From Gammaproteobacteria bacterium (GTDB taxonomy: Bacteria > Pseudomonadota > Gammaproteobacteria > UBA6429 > Thiohalophilaceae), in contig JAPHTF010000080.1 of the NCBI GenBank assembly GCA_026197095.1, positions 1 to 32,518 of the forward strand: DNA of 32,518 nucleotides, given 5' to 3'. Positions 25,693-32,518 of this stretch are shown here, in pieces; the first letter of the stretch is position 1; every line of letters starts with the position of its first letter. The notes beneath the pieces are model-generated. The model made no database searches, had not been told where the DNA came from, and saw only the letters and a program-made list of their open reading frames with translations. The position numbers were made by a program, and so were the translations under genes.

Positions 25693-26632
25693 TTATCATC
25701 GCAAGCGTATCCTTATAACAGGTGGCGCAGGTTTTTTAGGCTCACACCTCAGTGAGAGGTTATTAAAAGAAGGTAACGAAATCCTTTGTTTAGATAACTT
25801 CTTTACAGGCACCAAGGAAAATATTGCTCACTTGATGGATGATCATAACTTTGAACTCATTCGTCATGATGTGGAATTTCCAATTCATCTTGAGGTTGAT
25901 GAAATTTATAATTTGGCCTGTCCCGCTTCGCCCCCCCATTACCAGCACAATCCTATTCATACTAATAAAACCAGCGTGTTAGGTGCCATCAATATGCTTG
26001 GCCTAGCAAAACGCAATAACGCCAAGATAATGCAGGCATCAACCAGTGAAGTTTATGGTGATCCTCATGTACATCCTCAAACTGAAGACTACTGGGGTAA
26101 CGTAAATCCAATCGGCATTCGTTCTTGCTATGATGAAGGTAAGCGTTGCGCAGAAACTTTATTTTTTGACTATCATCGCCAACATAATTTAAAGATTAAG
26201 GTTGCGCGGATATTTAACACTTATGGCCCGAACATGCATCCCAATGATGGCCGTGTAGTTTCGAACTTTATTCTGCAGGCACTAAGAGGAGAAGATATTA
26301 CGATTTATGGCGATGGTTCACAAAGCCGTTCATTTTGTTATGTTGATGAACTTATCGATGGTTTTATCCGTTTAATGGCTTCAGGTGATGACTTTACCGG
26401 CCCCGTCAACCTGGGTAACCCGGTTGAATTCACGATAAAAGAGCTTGCTGAAAAAGTTATTGAAATGACTAATTCAAAGTCCAAACTCACTTTAAAACCT
26501 TTACCTCAGGATGACCCAAAACAACGTCAACCTGATATCACTCTTGCTAAAAAAGAATTAAGCTGGGAACCAAAAATCAAACTAGAAGAAGGTCTCAAAA
26601 GCACTATTAAGTATTTTGAAAAATTCTTATAA
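25685..26632 (+). CDS. uxs: UDP-glucuronate decarboxylase (UDP-xylose synthase)
   Basis: Uxs converts UDP-glucuronate to UDP-xylose with enzyme-bound NAD+. This 315-aa short-chain dehydrogenase has GGAGFLGSH (13-21), the [12 protein letters not shown] signature (76-87) characteristic of UXS rather than epimerases, the TSEVYGDP block (120-127) and the catalytic Tyr149/Lys153 in SCYDEGKR, then the NTYGPNM and [16 protein letters not shown] motifs. It lacks any formyltransferase domain, so it is not ArnA. The overlapping ugd gene supplies its substrate. UDP-xylose is an uncommon donor for gammaproteobacterial LPS. Confidence 0.95.
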   Translation: MDNYHRKRILITGGAGFLGSHLSERLLKEGNEILCLDNFFTGTKENIAHLMDDHNFELIRHDVEFPIHLEVDEIYNLACPASPPHYQHNPIHTNKTSVLGAINMLGLAKRNNAKIMQASTSEVYGDPHVHPQTEDYWGNVNPIGIRSCYDEGKRCAETLFFDYHRQHNLKIKVARIFNTYGPNMHPNDGRVVSNFILQALRGEDITIYGDGSQSRSFCYVDELIDGFIRLMASGDDFTGPVNLGNPVEFTIKELAEKVIEMTNSKSKLTLKPLPQDDPKQRQPDITLAKKELSWEPKIKLEEGLKSTIKYFEKFL

Positions 26633-26662
26633 CAATCTATCACTGCCTGGCCAGAAACTTAC

Positions 26663-27589
26663 ATGACATACTTTACAAATAAAAAGCCAGGCATCAGTGT
26701 CGTTATCCCTAATTATAACGGCAAGAGTTTACTTGAACAAAACTTACCCAGCATATACGTGGCCCTTGAACAAGCGAACGTGGAGTATGAAATCATCGTC
26801 ACTGATGATTGCTCATCCGATGACAGTATTGAATTTCTAAAAAGCACCTACCCAGATATCAGAGTTATTTCTACAGAAACAAATCTTGGATTCTCTGGCA
26901 ACTGTAATAATGGTATTAAGAATGCATCACTAACACTAACATGTGTTACAAATACTGATGTCAATTTTGATATCAACTATTTTAAAAATGCATTACCTTA
27001 CTTTGCTGATGAAAATCTCTTTGCTGTTAAAGGGAAGATAGTAAATTATGAAGGTGACCCAGAGAATATCACCACAATAAATGAAACCTGTCTAACCTAC
27101 ATAAAACGCGGCATCATCCGCTTTAAGTGTGACATTGAACCAGACAATAAAAAAATCAACAAAAATATTGGTGGACAATATGTCGGTCTTGGTTGTTGTT
27201 TTGTAGCAAATACTCATCACCTTAAATCAATAGGCGGCTTTTATGAAATATTCTCCCCGTATTACTGGGAGGACTCAGATCTTGCAATTACAGCTTTAGA
27301 ATATGGCTATAACTTAATTTATGAAAAAGATTGTGTTATATATCATAACCACGGTTCAACAATAAGCAAAACTCAAGCAAAGTTAAAAAGAAAAATAATT
27401 TCCAATAGAAATAAATTTATCTTTACATGGCTTCATCTTAAAGGAATCAAAAACTGGATAATAAATATTTTATTTATTATTTTAAACCTTTTTACCCGAT
27501 GGATTGTTCTGGATATAAAATACTATATCAGCTTATATTCAGCCATTATAAAATTCGTAACAAAGCAACCCCGTACTTCACTACTCTAG
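26663..27589 (+). CDS. glycosyltransferase family 2 protein
   Basis: This 308-aa GT-A enzyme has SVVIPNYNGKSL (about 11-22), the TDDCSSDDS motif (about 47-55), a TNTDVNF segment containing the metal-binding acidic residue, and the acceptor-site YWEDSDLAITALEYGY motif. The C-terminus has a hydrophobic stretch at about 263-285 that may dip into the membrane. The fold resembles dTDP-rhamnosyltransferases, which would fit the rfb genes upstream, but sugar specificity cannot be read from motifs. It is followed seven bases on by a methyltransferase gene. From here on the DNA is noticeably more AT-rich. Confidence 0.85.
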   Translation: MTYFTNKKPGISVVIPNYNGKSLLEQNLPSIYVALEQANVEYEIIVTDDCSSDDSIEFLKSTYPDIRVISTETNLGFSGNCNNGIKNASLTLTCVTNTDVNFDINYFKNALPYFADENLFAVKGKIVNYEGDPENITTINETCLTYIKRGIIRFKCDIEPDNKKINKNIGGQYVGLGCCFVANTHHLKSIGGFYEIFSPYYWEDSDLAITALEYGYNLIYEKDCVIYHNHGSTISKTQAKLKRKIISNRNKFIFTWLHLKGIKNWIINILFIILNLFTRWIVLDIKYYISLYSAIIKFVTKQPRTSLL

Positions 27590-27596
27590 GAATTTT

Positions 27597-28130
27597 ATGG
27601 ATACCGATAACAACAGTAAAATTTTAAATCTTGGATGTGGTAACACAAAAAAAGAGAATGAAATTGGAGTAGATATAATAAAAACTGATGCTGCTGATGT
27701 TGTCTGCAACCTAGATAAATACCCATTACCTTTTGCCAGTAATTCTATCGATAAAATATATTCAAATCATTGTTTTGAACATATTAATGACCTTGTTGCT
27801 TTAATGACAGAACTTCACCGCATTCTCAAGCCTGGTGGAACACTTGATTTCACCGTTCCTCATGTAAGTAATATTGAATACTATCGAGATCCAACTCATA
27901 AAACACCTTTCATATATACAACAGTAGATTATTTCATTAAGGGCATGAAACCACTTGAATATACGAAAGCTGACTTTGAATATATAGAAAGGACAATGCG
28001 ATTTGGCCGGGGATTAAAAGGAAAAATTGGAAAATTGCTTTTTAAGTTATCACCACGAAAATACGAAAAGTATTACACATGGCGATATCCTTGTTATGAA
28101 ATTAACTTTAAACTTAGGTGCTTAAAGTAA
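27597..28130 (+). CDS. SAM-dependent methyltransferase (Methyltransf_11-like)
   Basis: This 177-aa protein has a class I SAM fold: motif I LNLGCGNTKKENEIGVDI (about 10-27), then the YPLPFASNSIDKIYSNHCFEHI block (motif II/III region, about 42-63) and RILKPGGTLDFTVPH (about 77-91). The short length and the C-terminal basic, aromatic segment are common in methyltransferases of polysaccharide loci. Target atom and substrate are unknown. It meets the minus-strand methyltransferase gene tail to tail with a seven-base gap and no visible terminator hairpin. Confidence 0.82.
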   Translation: MDTDNNSKILNLGCGNTKKENEIGVDIIKTDAADVVCNLDKYPLPFASNSIDKIYSNHCFEHINDLVALMTELHRILKPGGTLDFTVPHVSNIEYYRDPTHKTPFIYTTVDYFIKGMKPLEYTKADFEYIERTMRFGRGLKGKIGKLLFKLSPRKYEKYYTWRYPCYEINFKLRCLK

Positions 28131-28137
28131 TATATTA

Positions 28138-28857
28138 TTAACCAAAAATAGCTCGCCATAATCGTATAAAAATATTCTTTTTAGGTATTTTATAATGGTC
28201 AACCATCATTTCACCAGTTGAAATTGTTTTAATTTTTTCATGTTTACCCTTTTCTAAAACGATCATACTGTCGTAGTAATGTATAGATTGTACCGTTTTA
28301 GTAAAATCACTAACCTTTAACCTTGAATATTTTTTTGCATTCCATGCATTTAACATATCAATAAAGTTTTTGCTGTACTCAATAAATGTCCCTCTTCTTT
28401 TATATCCACCTCCATGTCGCCTCCAATATGATGTATGTAAATCTTCACAAATATAAACACCATCATCTTTCAAGCAAGAGAAAATTTCTTCAAATGTATT
28501 TTTTTGCTGCCTCATGGAGTGCCCTCCATCATCAACGATAATATCTACTTCACCAATCGTATCTGCTACACTTTTTAAAAAACTTCTATCTTCCTGATCA
28601 CCTATCAATATTTCGATATTATCAGCAGCTAATTTTGCACAATTTGGATTAATGTCTACACCATAAATTTTTGTGCCTTCTCCAAAATATTCTTTCCACA
28701 TATTTAATGAGCCGCCTTGATTTACACCAAACTCAATAATTTTTACTGTCTTACCTTTATATTTTGATAAATGTCGTTCATAGACATCAAGGTAAATTTC
28801 ATATTTTGTAATTAAGTTTTTTTTATTATTTTTAATAAAATCATAAAACGAATTCAT
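28138..28857 (-). CDS. SAM-dependent sugar-type methyltransferase (MycE/CmcI-like)
   Basis: The ATG at 28857 follows the stop of the upstream GT4 gene by five bases and is preferred over a TTG at 28881 inside that gene. The 239-aa protein has IIEFGVNQGGSLNMWKEYF (motif I), KIYGVDINP, and VDIIVDDGGHSMRQQ followed by CLKDDGVYICEDLHTSYW. The Asp-Asp-Gly-Gly-His stretch matches the metal-binding type of O-methyltransferases acting on sugars of antibiotics and polysaccharides. It is transcribed with the GT4 gene, opposite to the rest of the locus, so the pair may add and methylate one sugar. Confidence 0.82.
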   Translation of the reverse strand: MNSFYDFIKNNKKNLITKYEIYLDVYERHLSKYKGKTVKIIEFGVNQGGSLNMWKEYFGEGTKIYGVDINPNCAKLAADNIEILIGDQEDRSFLKSVADTIGEVDIIVDDGGHSMRQQKNTFEEIFSCLKDDGVYICEDLHTSYWRRHGGGYKRRGTFIEYSKNFIDMLNAWNAKKYSRLKVSDFTKTVQSIHYYDSMIVLEKGKHEKIKTISTGEMMVDHYKIPKKNIFIRLWRAIFG

Positions 28858-28862
28858 GTTAT

Positions 28863-29990
28863 TTAAACCCCGTAATTGCAATCAAGCTGATTGATAATTG
28901 CATCTAAATTTTTATAATGTAACTCTTCTGAAAACTGTTTATCTGCGTAATTTTTTCCATTTTTTGCCAGTCTATTACAAAATTCTTTGTCTGACACTAA
29001 TTTGTCCAATGCCCTTTCTAAACCTACGGCGTCATCAGACTCAAACAACAAGCCTGTTTCTCCATCAACAATGATTTCTGGTACTCCACCACAATTTGAA
29101 CCAATCACAGCAGTTTCGGCTCGCATTGCTTCAGGTAAAACTAACCCAAATGTTTCACAGCGGGTTGCCAAAACCACAACATCAAAACATGACATGATAC
29201 TGGTAGGATTTTCATGAAAACCAAGAAAGTGTATAAACTGTTTATTACTTTTTATATTCGCTAAATTCTCAAGTTTTTTATAATATGCCTGATCCATCAC
29301 GTGTCCAATAATAGACAGGCTAATATTGTTTCTATTTTGGTATATATTTTTGACAGCCTGAATAACCAGGTGCTGCCCCTTACCTTCCTCTACCCGTCCG
29401 AATATCGCAACTTTAAATGAGCTTGGATCCACACCTTTTCCACCCAGGTAATCTTTACATGAGTCGCACCTGGTTCCCTCCGGTACGCCGTAGTAAAGCA
29501 GGTGAATTTTTTCACTTTGTAGAGGAAGAAATTTTATTGCATCATTATATAGTGTCCTTGTTATGACCTGGTATGCATCAACATTTTTATAAAGGAATGT
29601 ATGATAAATATCCCTTTTATGACGAGTAAGAGCCATTTGTCTCATATACATTATCTTCACTGGTTTCTTACAAAATGTTTTTGCCAAAACAGCCAGGAAT
29701 AAATCCTTGCCCCAATGGACATGAATAATATTTATATTTTCCATATCCAGCAATTTAGCTAGCTTATAAGCGGCAATAATAGGGATATGTCGATTAATAG
29801 TCTTTAAGTATCGTTTTTTGATCGACTGGCTGCTTAATTTCTGATCGAGAAATGAGTTCTGCTTTAAAACAGCCAGAACATCATATTTTTTACTGGATAA
29901 AAAATAGTTGGTTACTTTATTGACATAAAGCTCCAAACCACCATAACCAGATGATAAACATAGCTCAAGTATTTTCAATGACATGCCCAT
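28863..29990 (-). CDS. glycosyltransferase family 4 protein
   Basis: This 375-aa GT-B enzyme has the N-terminal SGYGGLELYVNKV acceptor loop (about 14-26), an IIHVHWGKDLFLAV segment, and the C-terminal donor domain with VAIFGRVEEGKGQHLVIQAV and the E-x7-E element in LPEAMRAETAVIGSNCGGVPE (given by its key Glu and GGVPE residues) followed by ETGLLFE. A CDSC pair occurs in mid-protein (about 178-181), unusual for this family and possibly a metal site or chance. A second in-frame ATG lies two codons in. It is first of a two-gene minus-strand unit. Donor sugar unknown. Confidence 0.87.
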   Translation of the reverse strand: MGMSLKILELCLSSGYGGLELYVNKVTNYFLSSKKYDVLAVLKQNSFLDQKLSSQSIKKRYLKTINRHIPIIAAYKLAKLLDMENINIIHVHWGKDLFLAVLAKTFCKKPVKIMYMRQMALTRHKRDIYHTFLYKNVDAYQVITRTLYNDAIKFLPLQSEKIHLLYYGVPEGTRCDSCKDYLGGKGVDPSSFKVAIFGRVEEGKGQHLVIQAVKNIYQNRNNISLSIIGHVMDQAYYKKLENLANIKSNKQFIHFLGFHENPTSIMSCFDVVVLATRCETFGLVLPEAMRAETAVIGSNCGGVPEIIVDGETGLLFESDDAVGLERALDKLVSDKEFCNRLAKNGKNYADKQFSEELHYKNLDAIINQLDCNYGV

Positions 29991-30047
29991 TCATGATTAA
30001 CAAAAATCAGATAATTTTTTAATTATACTGTAAAATCAACAAATTAA

Positions 30048-30076
30048 GTTACAAATTTACCTCGAAACTATATAAT
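30048..30076 (+). promoter_or_regulatory. sigma-70-type promoter of galE
   Basis: A perfect -10 TATAAT (30071-30076) is 33 bases before the galE ATG, with GTTACA at 30048-30053 (17-base spacing) as a partial -35. The 118-base gap between the divergent GT4 gene and galE is AT-rich and otherwise featureless. Confidence 0.55.
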
Positions 30077-30108
30077 CCGTCCATTAAAATCAAATATTGG
30101 TTTAACAA

Positions 30109-31125
30109 ATGACAATTTTGATCACTGGAGGAGCAGGTTACATTGGCTCCCATACATGCATAGAATTAATCACGGCCAGTTATGATATTGTTGTGCTTGA
30201 TAACCTCTCGAATAGTCAAAATACCGTTCTGGATCGAATTAAAAAAATAACTAAAGCGATTATCCCTTTTGAAAATGTCGATCTTCGAGACACAGAAGCA
30301 TTAGAAGCAGTTTTTAAAAAATATAATATTTCTGCTGTTATTCATTTTGCCGGATTGAAATCTGTAAATGAATCCATCAATAAACCAATTGAATATTATG
30401 ATAACAATATCGCAGGAACTATAAACCTTTGTAAGGTTATGCATCAATTTGATGTAAAAAAAATGATATTTAGTTCATCGGCTGTTGTTTACGGTAATCC
30501 CGAAACTGTACCCATAAAAGAAAACTTTCCTCTAAGCACATTCAATCCCTATGGCCAGTCCAAGTTAATGACTGAACAAATTCTGAATGACATATTCATT
30601 TCAGATAATGATTGGCAAATAGCTTTGCTCAGGTATTTTAATCCTGTTGGAGCGCATAAAAGTGGGTTAATTGGTGAGGCACCAGGCGGCATACCCAGTA
30701 ATTTAATGCCCTACCTTTCCCAGGTAGCCGTTGGAAAACTCGATAAACTACATGTCTTTGGTGGAGATTATGATACCCCCGATGGTACCTGTATACGTGA
30801 TTTCATTCACGTAGTAGATCTAGCTAAAGGCCATGTAAAAGCATTAGATTATTTTAAGAACAAGAAAAAAGGTGAGGTTTTAACATTAAATCTGGGAACG
30901 GGAAAAGGCTATTCAGTACTCGAACTCATACATACTTTTCAAGATATTACAGGAAAGAAAATTCCTTACGACATAGTAGACCGTCGTCCAGGTGATATAG
31001 TAATAAGTTATGCATCACCTGAATTAGCTGAAAAAGTACTTTCATGGAAAGCAGAAGAGAGTCTAGAAGATATGTGCAGAGATACCTGGCGCTGGCAGTC
31101 ACAAAACCCATCCGGTTATGAATAA
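30109..31125 (+). CDS. galE: UDP-glucose 4-epimerase
   Basis: GalE interconverts UDP-glucose and UDP-galactose (some also the N-acetyl forms) with tightly bound NAD+. The 338-aa length fits exactly. It has GGAGYIGSH (7-15), DNLSNS (31-36), HFAGLKSVNES (79-89), the catalytic SSSAVVYG (122-129) and Tyr148/Lys152 in YGQSK, then RYFNPVGAH and DGTCIRDFIHVVDLA. Its last eight bases overlap the next GT4 gene. It supplies UDP-galactose or UDP-GalNAc for this glycan locus. Confidence 0.96.
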   Translation: MTILITGGAGYIGSHTCIELITASYDIVVLDNLSNSQNTVLDRIKKITKAIIPFENVDLRDTEALEAVFKKYNISAVIHFAGLKSVNESINKPIEYYDNNIAGTINLCKVMHQFDVKKMIFSSSAVVYGNPETVPIKENFPLSTFNPYGQSKLMTEQILNDIFISDNDWQIALLRYFNPVGAHKSGLIGEAPGGIPSNLMPYLSQVAVGKLDKLHVFGGDYDTPDGTCIRDFIHVVDLAKGHVKALDYFKNKKKGEVLTLNLGTGKGYSVLELIHTFQDITGKKIPYDIVDRRPGDIVISYASPELAEKVLSWKAEESLEDMCRDTWRWQSQNPSGYE

Positions 31126-32215
31126 AATTAACTCCAAATATTCAAATACAGCAGTTATATGCCTTTCACCTTTTCATGGTGGAATGGAAATGGATGCGGT
31201 AAGAATAGCTAAATTAATTTCATCAGATGTAAATGTTTACCTTATAGCAAAATCAAATAGTCCTATCAGCAATAATTATTCAGATGAACTATATAAAAAC
31301 AGTATAGAACTAAAAACGATACAATTTAACGCTAAATATAGCCTTGCAATCGCTTACAAAACACGAAAAATACTTAAACAACATAATATAAAAAATGTAA
31401 TTTATTTAGGTGCTTCAGAGCTACATGCCTTAAATTTAGCATTTTCAGGTTTAGATATTAATCTAATAATTCGCCACGGCACAACAAAAAGCAGACCTAA
31501 GAAAGATTTCCTGCACCGACTAATTTATAAGAACGTAAATTACCACGTTGCTATTTGTGAGCATCTTGCCAAAAACATTAAATACATCTTCCCCTTTGGC
31601 AAACATACAAAATTAAAAACTATCTACTCATCCTTGCGTAATTTGCCAGAAATAGTTTCGAAACCTGCTCGAAGCAATAATCAGATAATTAAACTTATCC
31701 ATGTAGGCAGGATCATTGATGTTAAAGGGCAAAAAGATGCCGTTGATGCCTGTGAAGTATTATTCGAAAATAATATTCCATTCGAACTGAATCTTTTAGG
31801 AGATTTTGAACCCGGTTGTAAAGCAGATTTTATACAGCACCTAAAGTCAAAGCCCTATCATAACCAAATTCATATCAAAGGTTTTCAAAAAAACCTGGCA
31901 GAATACTATAGTCAAGCTGATATTTTATTGTTTCCAAGTTATGGCGAAGGACTCAGCAACACTTTTATTGAAGCGCTGAGTTATGGGATTATATGTTTAT
32001 CGTATAATAATACTTCATTTCCAGAATTACATGATCTTGGCTTTGAATTTTATATAGCAGAAAACCTTAATATTGACTCACTAAAACATAATCTATTAGA
32101 GGCCAGTGAGTATTTGAAATCTAAAAAACTACCCATAAATAATAATGTAAAACTTGCACAGTCATTATTCTCACAACAGCGTGAGCTTTATGATTATCTG
32201 AACCTATTAAAATAA
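31118..32215 (+). CDS. glycosyltransferase family 4 protein
   Basis: This 365-aa GT-B enzyme has a short acceptor loop near the N-terminus (SPFHGGMEMDAVRIA, about 17-31), the LIHVGRIIDVKGQKDAVDA segment (about 193-211), and the C-terminal FPSYGEGLSNTFIEALSYG element (about 272-290) with the family's two Glu residues. It overlaps galE by eight bases and so is translated with it, which hints at a UDP-galactose donor but does not prove it. AT-rich codons are prominent. Confidence 0.87.
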   Translation: MNKINSKYSNTAVICLSPFHGGMEMDAVRIAKLISSDVNVYLIAKSNSPISNNYSDELYKNSIELKTIQFNAKYSLAIAYKTRKILKQHNIKNVIYLGASELHALNLAFSGLDINLIIRHGTTKSRPKKDFLHRLIYKNVNYHVAICEHLAKNIKYIFPFGKHTKLKTIYSSLRNLPEIVSKPARSNNQIIKLIHVGRIIDVKGQKDAVDACEVLFENNIPFELNLLGDFEPGCKADFIQHLKSKPYHNQIHIKGFQKNLAEYYSQADILLFPSYGEGLSNTFIEALSYGIICLSYNNTSFPELHDLGFEFYIAENLNIDSLKHNLLEASEYLKSKKLPINNNVKLAQSLFSQQRELYDYLNLLK

Positions 32216-32234
32216 CTAAACAACATAATTAAAT

Positions 32235-32518
32235 ATGAAAAATATAATTAGAAGCATTAAAAAACGTTATAACTGGTTAACCAAAGTTCGTTTTGATAAA
32301 AAATCTGGCTTTTATTTTTATCTTCAATACGGCAAACGAATATACATACGTCACCCAAGACATTTTTTACCTGAAAGTGATATTTGTTATTTATGTGAAA
32401 CAATTTTATTCCACTACTACACTCCATCAAATGAAGACTTTATTGTAGATTTAGGCGTGGGTTATGGTGATGAGGCAGTTTATTTGAAAAATATATCGCC
32501 TGATGTACATTACCTCGG
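32235..32518 (+). CDS. FkbM-like methyltransferase (N-terminal part, cut by the window end)
   Basis: A frame opens with ATG at 32235 and stays open to the last base, giving 94 residues. After a basic N-terminus it reads EDFIVDLGVGYGDEAVYLKN (about 69-88), which matches motif I of FkbM-type SAM methyltransferases (V-D-x-G-x-x-x-G). It starts 19 bases after the GT4 stop. The C-terminal catalytic part lies outside the window, so completeness cannot be judged. Confidence 0.7.
   Translation, partial: MKNIIRSIKKRYNWLTKVRFDKKSGFYFYLQYGKRIYIRHPRHFLPESDICYLCETILFHYYTPSNEDFIVDLGVGYGDEAVYLKNISPDVHYL

Noticed and set aside
25685-26632. ArnA-type bifunctional enzyme for polymyxin resistance
   Set aside because: The protein is a stand-alone decarboxylase of 315 residues with the UXS-type NLACPASP signature and no formyltransferase domain, and no other arn gene is nearby.

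Overview
The window looks like a chromosomal segment of a gammaproteobacterium with moderate-to-low GC. The evidence is gene content: a TPP-riboswitch-controlled thiC, a pcm-like/rhodanese/tolC/RND block, an LpxL-like acyltransferase followed by waaA, the Kdo kinase kdkA, and complete dTDP-rhamnose and UDP-xylose pathways. I cannot name a genus. The part beyond about 26.7 kb is visibly more AT-rich than the thiC to RND part, as is common for exchangeable surface-glycan loci.

Layout. 1-774: the tail of a gene cut by the window edge and a secreted protein of unknown function, closed by a strong terminator. 855-1487 (minus): a tight three-gene cassette, DUF4160, DUF2442 and an unlisted 55-aa protein started by GTG in a TAGTG overlap; REP-like palindromes lie on both sides. 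1581-3791 (minus): thiC with a TPP riboswitch whose P3 arm is expanded to about 160 nt by palindromic repeat units. 3857-8061 (minus): a metal (probably zinc) uptake cluster made of a small His/Cys protein, an outer-membrane beta-barrel, a ZnuA-like binding protein, a ZnuB-like permease and an alpha/beta hydrolase, with no ATPase gene. 8339-15061 (plus): a PIMT-like methyltransferase, a rhodanese, and a TolC / adaptor / RND pump. 15086-21311 (plus): an isochorismatase-fold hydrolase, lipid A acyltransferase, Kdo transferase and rfbACDB. 21334-24233: kdkA divergent from an OpsX-like heptosyltransferase, followed by a second family-9 glycosyltransferase. 24346-32518: UDP-glucose dehydrogenase, UDP-xylose synthase, a GT2, three methyltransferases, two GT4 enzymes and galE; one GT4/methyltransferase pair runs against the rest.

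How the genes work together. From 15.7 kb onward the window builds an envelope glycan. LpxL and WaaA finish the lipid A/Kdo base. KdkA would phosphorylate a single Kdo and the OpsX-like enzyme would add heptose to it, as in Haemophilus. The rml, ugd/uxs and galE enzymes supply dTDP-rhamnose, UDP-glucuronate/UDP-xylose and UDP-galactose (or UDP-GalNAc) to the glycosyltransferases, and the methyltransferases may O-methylate sugars. No polymerase, flippase or ABC exporter is seen, so the locus probably continues past the right edge.

Several starts were moved to the ATG that follows a Shine-Dalgarno sequence: the outer-membrane protein (7715), tolC (9442), the adaptor (10789), rfbB (20181) and the minus-strand methyltransferase (28857). 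The most unusual items are the repeat-expanded thiamine riboswitch, the DUF4160/DUF2442/55-aa cassette, the ATPase-less metal uptake cluster with its own outer-membrane protein and small metal-binding-like protein, and the single-Kdo-phosphate inner-core gene set.
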